Shown: piece by piece, positions 9,660 through 18,251 of the stretch
How positions within the stretch are numbered: position 1 is the stretch's first letter
How the letters are laid out: each line of letters opens with the position of its first letter
Program-made: the position numbers and the translations under genes
Assembly: GCF_012271785.1 (NCBI RefSeq)
Contig: NZ_JAAWVT010000002.1
Coordinates: 1-64,000 of the forward strand
Direction of reading: 5' to 3'
DNA: 64,000 bases
Source: Paeniglutamicibacter terrestris
GTDB taxonomy: Bacteria; Actinomycetota; Actinomycetes; Actinomycetales; Micrococcaceae
Notes under the pieces: model-generated
Databases searched by the model: none
What the model was told of the DNA's origin: nothing
What the model saw: only the letters and a program-made list of their open reading frames with translations

Positions 9660-9720
9660 TGGGCGCTAGGGGCCGAACACAAATAGAGGGCGGCCCCGTA
9701 AAAATTGAATGAATGCACTG

Positions 9721-9772
9721 CTCCCCGAGAGTTGGACTGAACAATTCAGAACCATAATTTCGGGGAGTTTTT
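9721..9772 (+). terminator. Likely htpX terminator
   Basis: CTCCCCGA pairs with TCGGGGAG (9760-9767), followed by TTTTT. The 31-nt loop holds an inner CTGAA-caa-TTCAG hairpin. Confidence 0.55.
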
Positions 9773-9773
9773 C

Positions 9774-9968
9774 ATGCCACAACGACGGCAGTTGACTACC
9801 GAGCAGCGTTGGGCTGCCGTCCACCCATTGCGAGAAGCCGCGGGGTAGCCACAGGCGCGGTTAGGTGTGCGCCACGGATTGGTTCGAAACAATACGACTT
9901 GCCCAGGAAGTATTGTGCCCGCACTAAAAACGTGGACGAATCGATCTGACCTGCGCTTACATGAGTGA
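9774..9968 (+). pseudogene. Possible decayed transposase N-terminus
   Basis: Reading from the ATG gives MPQRRQLTTEQRWAAVH, then a stop after 24 codons. Beyond the stop the same frame continues with a helix-turn-helix-like LGVRHGLVRNN. This resembles the first DNA-binding helices of IS630/Tc1-type transposases (a basic opening, T-x-E-Q-R-W, then a second helix). No inverted repeats, catalytic domain or full frame were found. It may be chance; the match is by eye only. Confidence 0.25.
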
Positions 9969-10038
9969 GGTGTGAGGCCAATGGTCGTTGGGTGCACGGA
10001 AGCGAGAAAAAGCTCGCAACTACCTCCCGTGAAGCGTT

Positions 10039-10067
10039 TTGTTTAGGTTAGCCTCAGCGTTTACTCT
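10039..10067 (+). promoter_or_regulatory. efeUOB promoter with DtxR/IdeR-type iron box
   Basis: TTGTTT (10039-10044), exactly 17 nt, then TACTCT (10062-10067). The 19 bases 10043-10061 match the iron box consensus TTAGGTTAGSCTAACCTAA at 14 positions, including the first 12 without a break. Holo-DtxR bound here would cover the spacer and block RNA polymerase, giving repression when iron is plentiful. Confidence 0.7.
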
Positions 10068-10165
10068 GAGAATGCGCAACTTCAGTTTGCGTATTGACTG
10101 AAGCCCAGCCTTACTCGAGCCGAACAATTTGTTGTTCTCGATGCGGGCCACATTTGAAGGTAACG

Positions 10166-11017
10166 ATGACCGGAAATTTCCTGATTGGCTTGCGCGAAGG
10201 ACTCGAAGCGGTCCTGATCGTGGTGTTGCTTCTTGCCTACTTGAAGAAGAGCGGTCGTAGTCACCTCCTCCCACGAGTCTGGGCCGGAATATCCCTGGCC
10301 GTCCTGATTTCCCTTGGGTTCGGGGCCCTTTTGACCTTCGGCCCACGTGGGCTGACATTTGAAGCTCAAGAATTCATTGGCGGTGGCCTTTCGATTATTG
10401 CGGTTGGCTTTGTCACCTGGATGGTCTTCTGGATGGCAAAAGCGTCAAAGTCACTGAGCTCAGACCTTCATCAGCAAATAGACAAGACCGCCGATGGCAG
10501 CGCTTGGGGATTGGTGCTGGTGGCGGCCTTGGCTGTGGGGCGCGAGGGCCTTGAGACCGCGCTCTTCATTTGGGCAGCCGCCAGAGCTACGGGAGAAACC
10601 TGGCAGCCGCTGGTGGGGGCCTTCCTCGGCATCCTGGTGGCCGTGGGGCTGGGGGCGTTACTTCACCGAGGCGTGCTGAAAATTAACCTCTCCAAGTTCT
10701 TCACGTGGACGGGGGCAGCCTTGGTCATCGTTGCCGGTGGCGTTCTCGCCTATGGTGTACACGATCTCCAAGAAGCCAGGGTCCTGCCCGGACTGCACCA
10801 CCTGGCCTTCGATATTTCCCATGTCATCGAACCCAGCGGATGGGTTGCAACGATTCTCAAGGGTGTCTTCAACTTCTCTCCCGCCACGACATGGCTCGAA
10901 GCGGTCGTATGGGTGCTTTACGTCATTCCTGTCTTATTCCTTTACTTCCGACGCGTTCGCAAAGGCACACGCGGCCGGCGGCCCACCGCTGCCGTGCCGT
11001 CCGCCGCTGGCGCCTAA
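10166..11017 (+). CDS. efeU: FTR1-family ferrous/ferric iron permease EfeU
   Basis: 283 residues, seven-helix inner-membrane permease of the EfeUOB system. Both hallmark iron-binding REGLE motifs are present (Arg10-Glu14 in helix 1 and Arg126-Glu130 in helix 4). The ATG is preceded by GAAGG at good spacing; 24 upstream codons that stay open are outside the family. First gene of efeU-efeO-efeB, with an iron box in its promoter. EfeU takes iron handed over by EfeO after EfeB action. Confidence 0.95.
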   Translation: MTGNFLIGLREGLEAVLIVVLLLAYLKKSGRSHLLPRVWAGISLAVLISLGFGALLTFGPRGLTFEAQEFIGGGLSIIAVGFVTWMVFWMAKASKSLSSDLHQQIDKTADGSAWGLVLVAALAVGREGLETALFIWAAARATGETWQPLVGAFLGILVAVGLGALLHRGVLKINLSKFFTWTGAALVIVAGGVLAYGVHDLQEARVLPGLHHLAFDISHVIEPSGWVATILKGVFNFSPATTWLEAVVWVLYVIPVLFLYFRRVRKGTRGRRPTAAVPSAAGA

Positions 11018-11049
11018 GACCCTGATCACTCTGCAAGGAAAAACCCTTC

Positions 11050-12198
11050 ATGAAAACTCGTATTCTCGCACCCGCTGCTGCCCTGGCCGCTGCAGCGCTG
11101 CTGCTCACCGGTTGCACCGACAATAACGCATCGGCCGATGGCACCATCAGGGTCAACAGCACCAGTGACGCCTGCGAAGTCTCGACCACTTCGGCACCTG
11201 GCGGAACGCTGAACTTCAGTGTCACCAACGGTAGCGACAAGGTGACGGAGTTCTACCTGCTGGCCGACGACGGTCTGCGGATTGTGGGTGAAGTGGAGAA
11301 CGTCGGGCCGGGCCTAAGCCGTGACCTCGTAGTCATTGCACCGGAAGGGAACTACTTCACGGCCTGCAAGCCGGGAATGGTCGGCGACGGCATCCGGGCT
11401 GCCTTCGCGGTGACGGCAGCACCTGCCGGGCAGAGCGTTAACGCTGATCGTGCGGCACTGCAAGAAACTGCTGTGAACTTGTACTCGGCCTATGTTAAGG
11501 ACCAGACACAGCAGCTCGTCGAAGGCACCACCGAGTTCGCCACCGCCTTTGCAGCAGGTGACGTCAAAAAGGCGAAGGAGTTGTACCCCGCAGTTCGCAT
11601 GCACTGGGAACGCATTGAGCCCGTTGCCGAATCCTTCGGTGACCTTGATCCGATCCTTGATGCCCGAGAAGCCGACCTTGAAAAGGGCGACGACTTCACC
11701 GGTTGGCACCGCGCGGAAAAGGATCTCTGGGCACCAAAGGGGTACACCGCTATGACGCAGGCTCAGCGACAAAAGATCGCGGACAAGATGGTCGCCAATA
11801 CCGCTGAATTGCACAGCCGGACCCAGGAGCTGACCTACACCGCCGACAAGCTGTCCAACGGTGCCAAGGAGCTCCTCGACGAGGTGGCCACCGGAAAGGT
11901 GACCGGCGAGGAAGAAGCCTTCTCCCACACCGACCTGTGGGATTTCCAAGCCAATGTCGATGGTGCTCGTATTGCCTACGAGGACCTCAAACCGCTATTG
12001 ACGGAAAACGACTCCGAGCTGGATCAGGCACTGGAAACCAATTTCGCAACCCTGCAGGGATTACTGGACCAGTACAAGAAGGGCGACGGCTTTGTGCTTT
12101 ACACCGAGCTGACCGAGGCTCAGATTCAGGAACTCAGCGCGGCCGTAGATGCCTTGAGCGAGCCACTGTCCAAGCTGACCGCAGCGGTAGTTAAGTAG
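11050..12198 (+). CDS. efeO: Iron uptake lipoprotein EfeO
   Basis: 382 residues. A signal peptide ends in a lipobox (LLTGC, lipidated Cys near 22), so it is anchored on the outer face of the membrane. An N-terminal cupredoxin-like domain (about 35-125, with TACKPGMVGDG) is followed by the helical imelysin/M75-like domain carrying HWERIEPVAESFGDLDP and the HRAEKDLW segment of the family. It binds extracellular iron and passes it to EfeU. It lies 32 nt after efeU and 15 nt before efeB, clearly one operon. Confidence 0.95.
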   Translation: MKTRILAPAAALAAAALLLTGCTDNNASADGTIRVNSTSDACEVSTTSAPGGTLNFSVTNGSDKVTEFYLLADDGLRIVGEVENVGPGLSRDLVVIAPEGNYFTACKPGMVGDGIRAAFAVTAAPAGQSVNADRAALQETAVNLYSAYVKDQTQQLVEGTTEFATAFAAGDVKKAKELYPAVRMHWERIEPVAESFGDLDPILDAREADLEKGDDFTGWHRAEKDLWAPKGYTAMTQAQRQKIADKMVANTAELHSRTQELTYTADKLSNGAKELLDEVATGKVTGEEEAFSHTDLWDFQANVDGARIAYEDLKPLLTENDSELDQALETNFATLQGLLDQYKKGDGFVLYTELTEAQIQELSAAVDALSEPLSKLTAAVVK

Positions 12199-12213
12199 CA
12201 CTCGAAGGAATCG

Positions 12214-13503
12214 ATGATGGGTAGAACCACCGCGGACGACACCGCACGACAATCAACTGGCATTAGTAGAAGAGGGCTATTCACTGCCGCCGGTGCGGGC
12301 GGAATCGGCCTAGCTGTTGGTGCCTTGGGAACCAGCGCAGTGAATGCGGCGGTGGCACCCAAGAGCCCGGACACGGTGGTTCCCTTTTACGGAGAACACC
12401 AAGCGGGGATCGCCACCGAGGCCCAGGACAGAATGCACATTGCGGCATTCGACGTCACCGCGAGCACAAGGGAGTCACTGATATCCCTGCTCAAGGACTG
12501 GACCGAAGCCATCGAGTCGTTGACCCGCGGCGCGGAGATCGGCGATGGTGCCACCGGCGGCAACTATGACTCGCCTCCGGACGACACCGGGGAAGCACTG
12601 GGTCTGGAGGCCAGCCACCTGACGGTCACCATAGGTTTCGGGCGGACGCTCTTTACGCTAGACGGTGTGGACAGATACAACCTGTCCAAGCATTTGCCTG
12701 AGGCATTGATTGAACTGCCGCATTTTTCTGCCGATGCGTTGGAAGACGCCCGCAGCGGGGGAGATTTGATCGTTCAGGCCTGTGCCGACGATCCTCAGGT
12801 GGCAGTTCATGCGGTCCGCAATCTGGCACGTATTGCCTTCGGTCGAGCCCGGGTCCGTTGGTCGCAGATCGGCTTCGGACGCACGTCCTCTACCTCCACG
12901 ACCCAGGCCACCCCGAGGAACCTCTTTGGGTTTAAGGATGGTACGGCAAACCTCAAGTTGGAGGACAATGACCTGCTCAATGAGCACGTTTGGGTCCGTG
13001 GTGGCACCGGCGTCGAGACGTGGATGAATGGTGGGACCTACATGGTGGCTCGCCGTATTCGCATGCACATCGAGACCTGGGACAGGTCGACGATGCGTGA
13101 CCAAGAAAATATCATCGGGCGCACCAAGAAAGAGGGTGCACCGCTCTCGGGTGGTGAGGAGTTCACCGAGCCTGATTTCAATTTGCAGGGCCGCGAGGGG
13201 CCGCTGGTTGCGGTGGATTCGCATGTCGCGATGGCGCACCCCACCAAGAACAACGGTGTGCAGATGTTGCGGCGGGGGTTCAACTACACCGACGGTTCCG
13301 ACGGACTGGGCCGGCTCGATGCGGGATTGTTCTTTATTGCCTTCGTAGTCGATGCGAGAACACACTATGTCCCCATGCAGTCAGCCATGGCCAAAAACGA
13401 CCTGTTGGCGGAGTACCTGCGGCACACTGGGTCGGGACTTTTCGCGATTCCTGCGGGCGTTCAACCAGGGCAGTATCTGGGGCAGGCGCTCTTCGACGCG
13501 TAA
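12214..13503 (+). CDS. efeB: Dyp-type haem peroxidase / deferrochelatase EfeB
   Basis: 429 residues. A twin-arginine signal (SRRGLFTAAGAGG) at about 20-35 sends the folded haem protein across the membrane. The DyP family motif appears as GFKDGTANL (catalytic Asp), with the proximal haem His probably in the later VDSHVAMAHP segment. It acts with EfeO and EfeU in iron oxidation and/or haem iron release. Two ATG codons are adjacent (12214 and 12217); GAAGGA upstream suits either. Last gene of the operon. Confidence 0.95.
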   Translation: MMGRTTADDTARQSTGISRRGLFTAAGAGGIGLAVGALGTSAVNAAVAPKSPDTVVPFYGEHQAGIATEAQDRMHIAAFDVTASTRESLISLLKDWTEAIESLTRGAEIGDGATGGNYDSPPDDTGEALGLEASHLTVTIGFGRTLFTLDGVDRYNLSKHLPEALIELPHFSADALEDARSGGDLIVQACADDPQVAVHAVRNLARIAFGRARVRWSQIGFGRTSSTSTTQATPRNLFGFKDGTANLKLEDNDLLNEHVWVRGGTGVETWMNGGTYMVARRIRMHIETWDRSTMRDQENIIGRTKKEGAPLSGGEEFTEPDFNLQGREGPLVAVDSHVAMAHPTKNNGVQMLRRGFNYTDGSDGLGRLDAGLFFIAFVVDARTHYVPMQSAMAKNDLLAEYLRHTGSGLFAIPAGVQPGQYLGQALFDA

Positions 13504-13700
13504 CTCGTCGACGGTGAGGTGCAGCTTTCGCGCCACTGGATGTGTGTTTTCACCGACGAGGTGACCGACACCAAGCTCCCGTTGTGCAACGCTGTGCGCA
13601 AAATTCTAGCGCGTTCTTGATCAACTCGATGCTCAGTTGTATTCGCATGGCGCCGAAACCGTGAGGAAGATCACCAATTATCTCGTGAAGGTTGAAACGC

Positions 13701-13740
13701 ACGAAGGCTCCGGCGCATCTCAGCGTGCCGGAGCCTTCGT
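13701..13740. terminator. Bidirectional hairpin between efeB and yajQ
   Basis: A 14-bp perfect stem, ACGAAGGCTCCGGC with GCCGGAGCCTTCGT, lies between convergent genes. The T-rich tails are weak on both sides. Confidence 0.65.
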
Positions 13741-13757
13741 GCGTGGACCGTTTTTGT

Positions 13758-14246
13758 TTAGCGGAAGTTCACAAACTGAAGGTCTGCTTCTTCAAAGGAC
13801 CGCAACAGATTCATGGTGGTCTGAAGATCGTCGCGGGACTTCGATGACACGCGCAGTTCGTCACCCTGAATGGTGGACTTCACGCCCTTGGGTGCTTCGT
13901 CGCGGATCAACTTGTTGATCTTCTTCGCCACGTCCTGGGCGATGCCCTCAACGATTTCCGCTTCAATGCGGTATTCCTTGCCCGAAGGGAAAGGATCGCC
14001 GGCTTCTAGCGACTTCAACGAGATGTTTCGCTTGACCAGCTTCGACTGGAAAACGTCGAGAACTGCCTTGACGCGTTCCTCGGAGTTCGCCTTCATTAGA
14101 ATCTTCTCGCCGCTGAAATCGATCTCGGCGCCGATGCCCTTGAAGTCGTAACGCTGGACAATTTCCTTCTGCGCTTGGTTCATCGCATTGGACACTTCCT
14201 GGCTGTCAACCTTGCTGACAACATCAAAAGTTGAATCGCTCGCCAT
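13758..14246 (-). CDS. YajQ-family nucleotide/c-di-GMP-binding protein
   Basis: 162 residues, the normal size of the YajQ (UPF0234) family, with the typical N-terminus DSTFDVVSKVD, the central QRYDFKG and EYRIEAEIVEGI, and the ending SFEEADLQFVNFR. Some members bind cyclic di-GMP and act on transcription factors; the role in actinobacteria is not settled. A strong GGAGG ribosome site precedes the ATG. It is transcribed towards efeB. Confidence 0.93.
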   Translation of the reverse strand: MASDSTFDVVSKVDSQEVSNAMNQAQKEIVQRYDFKGIGAEIDFSGEKILMKANSEERVKAVLDVFQSKLVKRNISLKSLEAGDPFPSGKEYRIEAEIVEGIAQDVAKKINKLIRDEAPKGVKSTIQGDELRVSSKSRDDLQTTMNLLRSFEEADLQFVNFR

Positions 14247-14405
14247 GTGAGCCTCCTACGTGTAGAGAATTTGGTCTTTGCCTACAAGCGTACCGGGGTG
14301 CCACAAAAGCCCGAAAATCCGGCATTTCGCCCACGCACGAACTCTCGATTTGCCAACTCGGGAAATAGTCATGTAGAGTTTCTACTCGTTCCGCAGGGAA
14401 CATTC

Positions 14406-14487
14406 GGCAGATTACCCGAGCGGCCAAAGGGGGCTGACTGTAAATCAGCTGGCAACGCCTTCACTGGTTCGAATCCAGTATCTGCCA
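14406..14487 (+). tRNA. tRNA-Tyr (GTA)
   Basis: A class II tRNA of about 82 nt. The acceptor GGCAGAT pairs with ATCTGCC, the anticodon stem GCTGA/TCAGC encloses CTGTAAA (anticodon GTA), there is a long variable arm, and the T-loop is GGTTCGAATCC. CCA is partly encoded. Confidence 0.97.
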
Positions 14488-14499
14488 CCGAATGAACGA

Positions 14500-14541
14500 A
14501 GCTCGTGTTCAAATCCAAAAGATTTGAACACGAGCTTTTTT
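14500..14541 (+). terminator. Terminator after tRNA-Tyr
   Basis: A 16-bp perfect stem (AGCTCGTGTTCAAATC with GATTTGAACACGAGCT) is followed by a T-run. Confidence 0.9.
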
Positions 14542-14632
14542 CATGCCCAAACGCATCGTCGCAGGTGGTGGGCGCTTTAAATCTTGATGGTCGCCTGTTC
14601 GCTCATGGTGAAACGATTTTTTTGCAAAACTT

Positions 14633-15046
14633 TTACGCTGCAAGCTGCTCGCTCATCGGGACCACATAGATGTCCCACAGCAGCATGATGGATTCCGCTG
14701 GCGCGTCCAACACAGCCTTGTAGTGAGCCCACTGCCACTCGGTGGCGCCGTTGTCCCTCAGTGGCTTTGGGGGACACGACCCTGGGGTTAGCCATCGATT
14801 GCCGTTCCAGATGGCTTGTAAGGGACCAACGGCAGTGGCAGCGGCGGAGGGGTCTTCCAATGGAACCGGGAACGACACCCGCTCTTGAATGCGCACCGCA
14901 GGGGCCAACGCGAATGGAGTAGATTCAAGGATCTCCAGATCCATCGGCAGCCCATCAACATATTGCTCTGCCAGCAGCATGCCCTCAGAAAGCGCCTTAC
15001 GACCGGACTGCCCGCTGGTGATCAACAACAAGGTGCAACGTGTCAT
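14633..15046 (-). CDS. Hypothetical protein, orphan
   Basis: 137 residues from the ATG of MTRCTLLLITSGQ. No family is recognised. The chain is soluble, with a beta-strand-like LLLITSG start followed by a helix, reminiscent of a small alpha/beta fold. The middle is proline-rich, with FPVPLEDPSAAATAVGP, and there are several Trp residues (QAIWNGNRW, WQWAHYK, LLWDIY). No signal peptide or membrane segment is seen. There is no clear ribosome site before the ATG. It lies between tRNA-Tyr and thioredoxin with no partner. Codon use looks normal, so it is probably a real but narrowly distributed gene. Confidence 0.55.
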   Translation of the reverse strand: MTRCTLLLITSGQSGRKALSEGMLLAEQYVDGLPMDLEILESTPFALAPAVRIQERVSFPVPLEDPSAAATAVGPLQAIWNGNRWLTPGSCPPKPLRDNGATEWQWAHYKAVLDAPAESIMLLWDIYVVPMSEQLAA

Positions 15047-15374
15047 TTTTGTATCAACCGTCGGTCGCCCACACGGCCACGTACCGGTTGCTTCCTTTCT
15101 CCTCGACTGGCATCGCAAATCTTTGGTTCCGCCTCGACTTGTGTGGTGCTCCGTAGAACCGCGAATGATGCAGGATTCGCCAGCACCATTGATGACCGTT
15201 TTCCTCCTCGTTATCAGTTCGTCCTGATCCTGAGGATACGGTTGCGAGGGCACTTGTGGGGACGGAGTAATCAATCTGTGGATAACCGCCCGCGGGCGAG
15301 CGGAAACTGGGCCCGAATATGCCCCGAAGGGTCGAATAATGAGTACTGGATGGGGCGAGTCCCGCTTCACGCGG
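15047..15374. other. Divergent intergenic region, no gene
   Basis: About 330 nt between the orphan gene (minus) and thioredoxin (plus). Both upstream regions must be here. No recognisable RNA, repeat or operator was found. Confidence 0.5.
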
Positions 15375-15386
15375 TACCGTAGGACT

Positions 15387-15758
15387 ATGGCTACTATCAA
15401 TATCACCGAGTCTGAGTTCACGACGACGTTGGAAGAAAATGACATTGTCTTCGTGGATTTCTGGGCTGCGTGGTGTGGACCCTGCCGCCAATTTGCACCG
15501 GTCTACGATAAAACTTCGGAAAAATTCCCTGAGGTGACATTCGCAAAGGTTGATACCGAGGCGGAACAGGGATTGGCACGCTCGGCAAACATCACTTCGA
15601 TTCCCACGCTCATGGCCTTCAGGGACAAGGTGCTGGTCTTCTCCCAGCCCGGTGCCATGAACGCGGCGCAACTTGATGACCTCGTCGTGGCGGTCAAGGG
15701 TATCGATATGCAGCAGGTCCATGCGCAGATCGCGCAGCAAGAAGCTCAAGCCCAGTAG
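15387..15758 (+). CDS. Thioredoxin
   Basis: 123 residues, thioredoxin fold with the active site WCGPC (Cys30, Cys33) and the cis-Pro of SIPTLMAF. The sequence carries an extra C-terminal helix rich in Gln/Ala (QQVHAQIAQQEAQAQ), a common extension in actinobacterial TrxA paralogues. It works as a cytoplasmic thiol-disulfide reductase. The ATG follows TACCGT by 6 nt and lacks a properly spaced ribosome site, so a leaderless transcript is likely. It converges on the glycosylase gene with a gap of only 10 nt. Confidence 0.93.
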   Translation: MATINITESEFTTTLEENDIVFVDFWAAWCGPCRQFAPVYDKTSEKFPEVTFAKVDTEAEQGLARSANITSIPTLMAFRDKVLVFSQPGAMNAAQLDDLVVAVKGIDMQQVHAQIAQQEAQAQ

Positions 15759-15768
15759 CTTCTGTGCT

Positions 15769-16761
15769 TTATCGGCGTCGGTGATCCATCGGTGCCAACC
15801 TCGGGCCAAAGGCCTGTTTGCGTTGACCGGATAACCCAATCAGGCGGATGACGCGCTGTCGATGCCCAGCAAAGGGTTGAAGCAGAGCTAACATCCCTGC
15901 ATCGTCAACTCTCCTGCCGGTGAGTACCTGACCAACAAATGCGGCCAAATGGAAGTCGCCCACCGATATATGGTCCGGTGAACCATGGGTGCGCTGCAAG
16001 ACCTCCGCGATGCTCCAGGGACCAACTCCCGGTATCGATGCCAGTGCGGCCTGTAGGGTCCCGGCTCCCATCACGTTCTCCCGCTTGGCGCCCAGCTCCA
16101 GTAGGGCCCAGCGTTCAAGGCTGGCTGCGGCGCCCGCAGCCCGAACGGCGGTGGACGAACGTTGAGCATCAACGCGCGCCTGGTGCCATTGCCACGGCTG
16201 CAGGGATCTGATCGCCGCGGGCGTCGGCGGCAGACGCATCAGTTCTGGAGTGGGCCCCGGAGGGATCTCGCCAACGGCACGGCAAATATAGCGCCATGCG
16301 AAATGCGCCTCGAGGACCGTGACCTTTTGCTCAAGGATGGCCGGGAGCAAGGCATCAAAAACGCGTCCGGTGGAGGGAAACCGCAGCCCGGGATTAAATT
16401 TCCGGCTCTGGGCCACGATCGGGTGCAAAGCCTCCCGGTTTTCTGCCACGTCGAATTCTTCCCAATCGTCGTACGCACCGAGCAAATGCAAACCGCGCTC
16501 AACCGCGTGGCCGGCGCCTTCACCCCAAGCGGAGATCGTGAATCCGGCCCCTGCTTCCGGGACCCTGCGCACCAGAACGCTTGCGGGTCCACCAGTGGTA
16601 TGGAAGCACAACCACGCGCTGGAATCATGGAGTTGGACCGTGGGATCGCCGGCCCCACGCTGCAGAATTCCCAGGGTTTGGCGTAAAGAGTAGGCAGCAG
16701 CTGGCTTCCATGAAGCCTGCGCCTCGGCGCTGGCCTCAGAGGGATGCGGTGCGTCATTCAT
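15769..16761 (-). CDS. DNA-3-methyladenine glycosylase family protein (AlkA-like)
   Basis: 330 residues. The HhH-GPD core is clear in the C-terminal half: a helix-hairpin-helix IPGVGPWSIAEV, followed by the catalytic-Asp segment HISVGDFHLA. The N-terminal half corresponds to the AlkA/OGG-type beta domain (about 1-130). Such enzymes remove alkylated bases to start base-excision repair. Substrate range cannot be deduced. There is no iron-sulfur cluster motif. It runs convergently into thioredoxin. Confidence 0.82.
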   Translation of the reverse strand: MNDAPHPSEASAEAQASWKPAAAYSLRQTLGILQRGAGDPTVQLHDSSAWLCFHTTGGPASVLVRRVPEAGAGFTISAWGEGAGHAVERGLHLLGAYDDWEEFDVAENREALHPIVAQSRKFNPGLRFPSTGRVFDALLPAILEQKVTVLEAHFAWRYICRAVGEIPPGPTPELMRLPPTPAAIRSLQPWQWHQARVDAQRSSTAVRAAGAAASLERWALLELGAKRENVMGAGTLQAALASIPGVGPWSIAEVLQRTHGSPDHISVGDFHLAAFVGQVLTGRRVDDAGMLALLQPFAGHRQRVIRLIGLSGQRKQAFGPRLAPMDHRRR

Positions 16762-16844
16762 GGCTCCATACTCTCACCGAGGCGGGCAATTCCAACGCAT
16801 GAAGATTCACTACGAACGGCGACAATATTGTGACGCGCCGCCGG

Positions 16845-16850
16845 TAGAGT
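16845..16850 (+). promoter_or_regulatory. -10 element of the cbs promoter (leaderless type)
   Basis: TAGAGT ends 7 nt before the cbs ATG, and no ribosome site intervenes, so transcription is expected to begin at or next to the start codon. No convincing -35 was found. Confidence 0.5.
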
Positions 16851-16857
16851 TGGGCGC

Positions 16858-18234
16858 ATGAAGTATGCGAGCACAGTCCTGGACCTGATTGGGAACACCC
16901 CGCTGGTCAAGCTAAATTCGGTCACCGCAGGCATCGATGCCACGATTCTGGTGAAGCTGGAATACCTGAACCCCGGTGGATCCATCAAGGACCGTATTTC
17001 CCTGAAAATGGTTGAGCGGGCCGAGGCAGAGGGGCTTCTGCAGCCCGGCGGAACCATCGTGGAACCCACCAGTGGCAACACCGGTGTGGGACTGGCCATG
17101 GTGGGTCAGCTCAAGGGATACAAAACCATCTTCGTGACCCCCGATAAGGTCGGCGAAGAAAAGCGTGACGTGCTGCGCGCCTACGGAGCCGAGGTGGTGG
17201 TGACTCCCACCGCCGTGGCCCCGGATTCCCCCGAGTCCTACTACGGCGTCTCCGATCGCCTGGTGCGCGAGATCGAAGGCGCCTACAAGCCCGACCAGTT
17301 CTCCAACCCGGCTGCCCCGGATAGCCACTACGAATCCACCGGTCCAGAAATCTGGAACGATACCGATGGCACGCTGACCCATGTGGTCATCGGCGCCGGC
17401 ACCGGCGGAACCATCACCGGCACCGGACGCTACCTCAAAGAGATCTCTGCCGACCGCGCCTCGGGACCGGTCAAGGTCATCGGCGCCGACCCCGACGGTT
17501 CGGTCTACTCCGGCGGCACCGGCCGCCCCTACTTCGTTGAAGGTGTTGGCGAAGACATGTGGCCGGGCAACTACGATGCCTCGGTGCCCGATGAGGTCAT
17601 CGCCGTCACCGACGCCGATGCCTTCTCGATGACCCGCCGCTTGGCCAAGGAAGAGGGGCTGCTGGTTGGCGGATCCTCCGGCATGGCCGTGGTCGCCGCG
17701 CTGTCGGTGGCCAAGGATCTTCCCGCCGACGCCATCGTGGTGGTCATCCTTCCCGATGGCGGCCGTGGCTACCTGGGCAAGATCTTCAACGATAACTGGA
17801 TGCGTTCCTATGGCTTCCTGCGCGATGACACGGCCGACACGGTTGGCGCCCTGCTCACCGCGAAGCCGACGGACCTGCCGGATTTGGTGCATACCCACAT
17901 GAACGAGACGGTGCGCGACGCCGTGGCGATCATGAATGAATACGGCGTCTCGGCACTTCCGGTGCTCTCCGCCGAACCCCCCGTACGCATTGGCGAGGTG
18001 CGCGGCTACATTGACGAGCGCACCCTGACCGAAAAGCTGTTCCGCAACGAGATCGCGTTGACCGATCCGGTGGGCCCGATGGTCACCGCCGCACTGCCCC
18101 TCATTGGCATCCATGAAACCATTGACCGTGCCAAGGAGCAGCTCTCGACGCACGACGCCCTGCTGGTCACCGACGACGGGGCAGCGGTTGGCGTTATCAC
18201 CCGCCATGACCTGCTGACCTACCTCACCCACTAA
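16858..18234 (+). CDS. cbs: Cystathionine beta-synthase
   Basis: 458 residues. A PLP-dependent fold II domain (about 1-320) holds NPGGSIKDR with the PLP lysine and the phosphate loop PTSGNTGVGLAM. Two CBS domains follow (about 335-458). It condenses serine and homocysteine into cystathionine, the first step of reverse transsulfuration. Cysteine synthases lack the CBS pair, which supports this call. metB follows within 20 nt, as in the cysM2-metB region of mycobacteria. The C-terminal domain may sense a nucleotide, by family knowledge only. Confidence 0.93.
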   Translation: MKYASTVLDLIGNTPLVKLNSVTAGIDATILVKLEYLNPGGSIKDRISLKMVERAEAEGLLQPGGTIVEPTSGNTGVGLAMVGQLKGYKTIFVTPDKVGEEKRDVLRAYGAEVVVTPTAVAPDSPESYYGVSDRLVREIEGAYKPDQFSNPAAPDSHYESTGPEIWNDTDGTLTHVVIGAGTGGTITGTGRYLKEISADRASGPVKVIGADPDGSVYSGGTGRPYFVEGVGEDMWPGNYDASVPDEVIAVTDADAFSMTRRLAKEEGLLVGGSSGMAVVAALSVAKDLPADAIVVVILPDGGRGYLGKIFNDNWMRSYGFLRDDTADTVGALLTAKPTDLPDLVHTHMNETVRDAVAIMNEYGVSALPVLSAEPPVRIGEVRGYIDERTLTEKLFRNEIALTDPVGPMVTAALPLIGIHETIDRAKEQLSTHDALLVTDDGAAVGVITRHDLLTYLTH

Positions 18235-18251
18235 GAAAGTTGGCTCCCAAC

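Noticed and set aside
9746-9997. Minus-strand open frame of 83 codons
   Set aside because: Cys-rich, without ribosome site or family; opposite to the possible transposase fragment.
13504-13620. In-frame readthrough of 38 codons after the efeB stop
   Set aside because: Looks coding at first, but there is no start codon, and nothing in EfeB relatives suggests such a tail.
16912-18231. 439-codon frame opposite cbs
   Set aside because: Antisense shadow created by GC-rich codon use of cbs; His/Gly-rich and without motifs.
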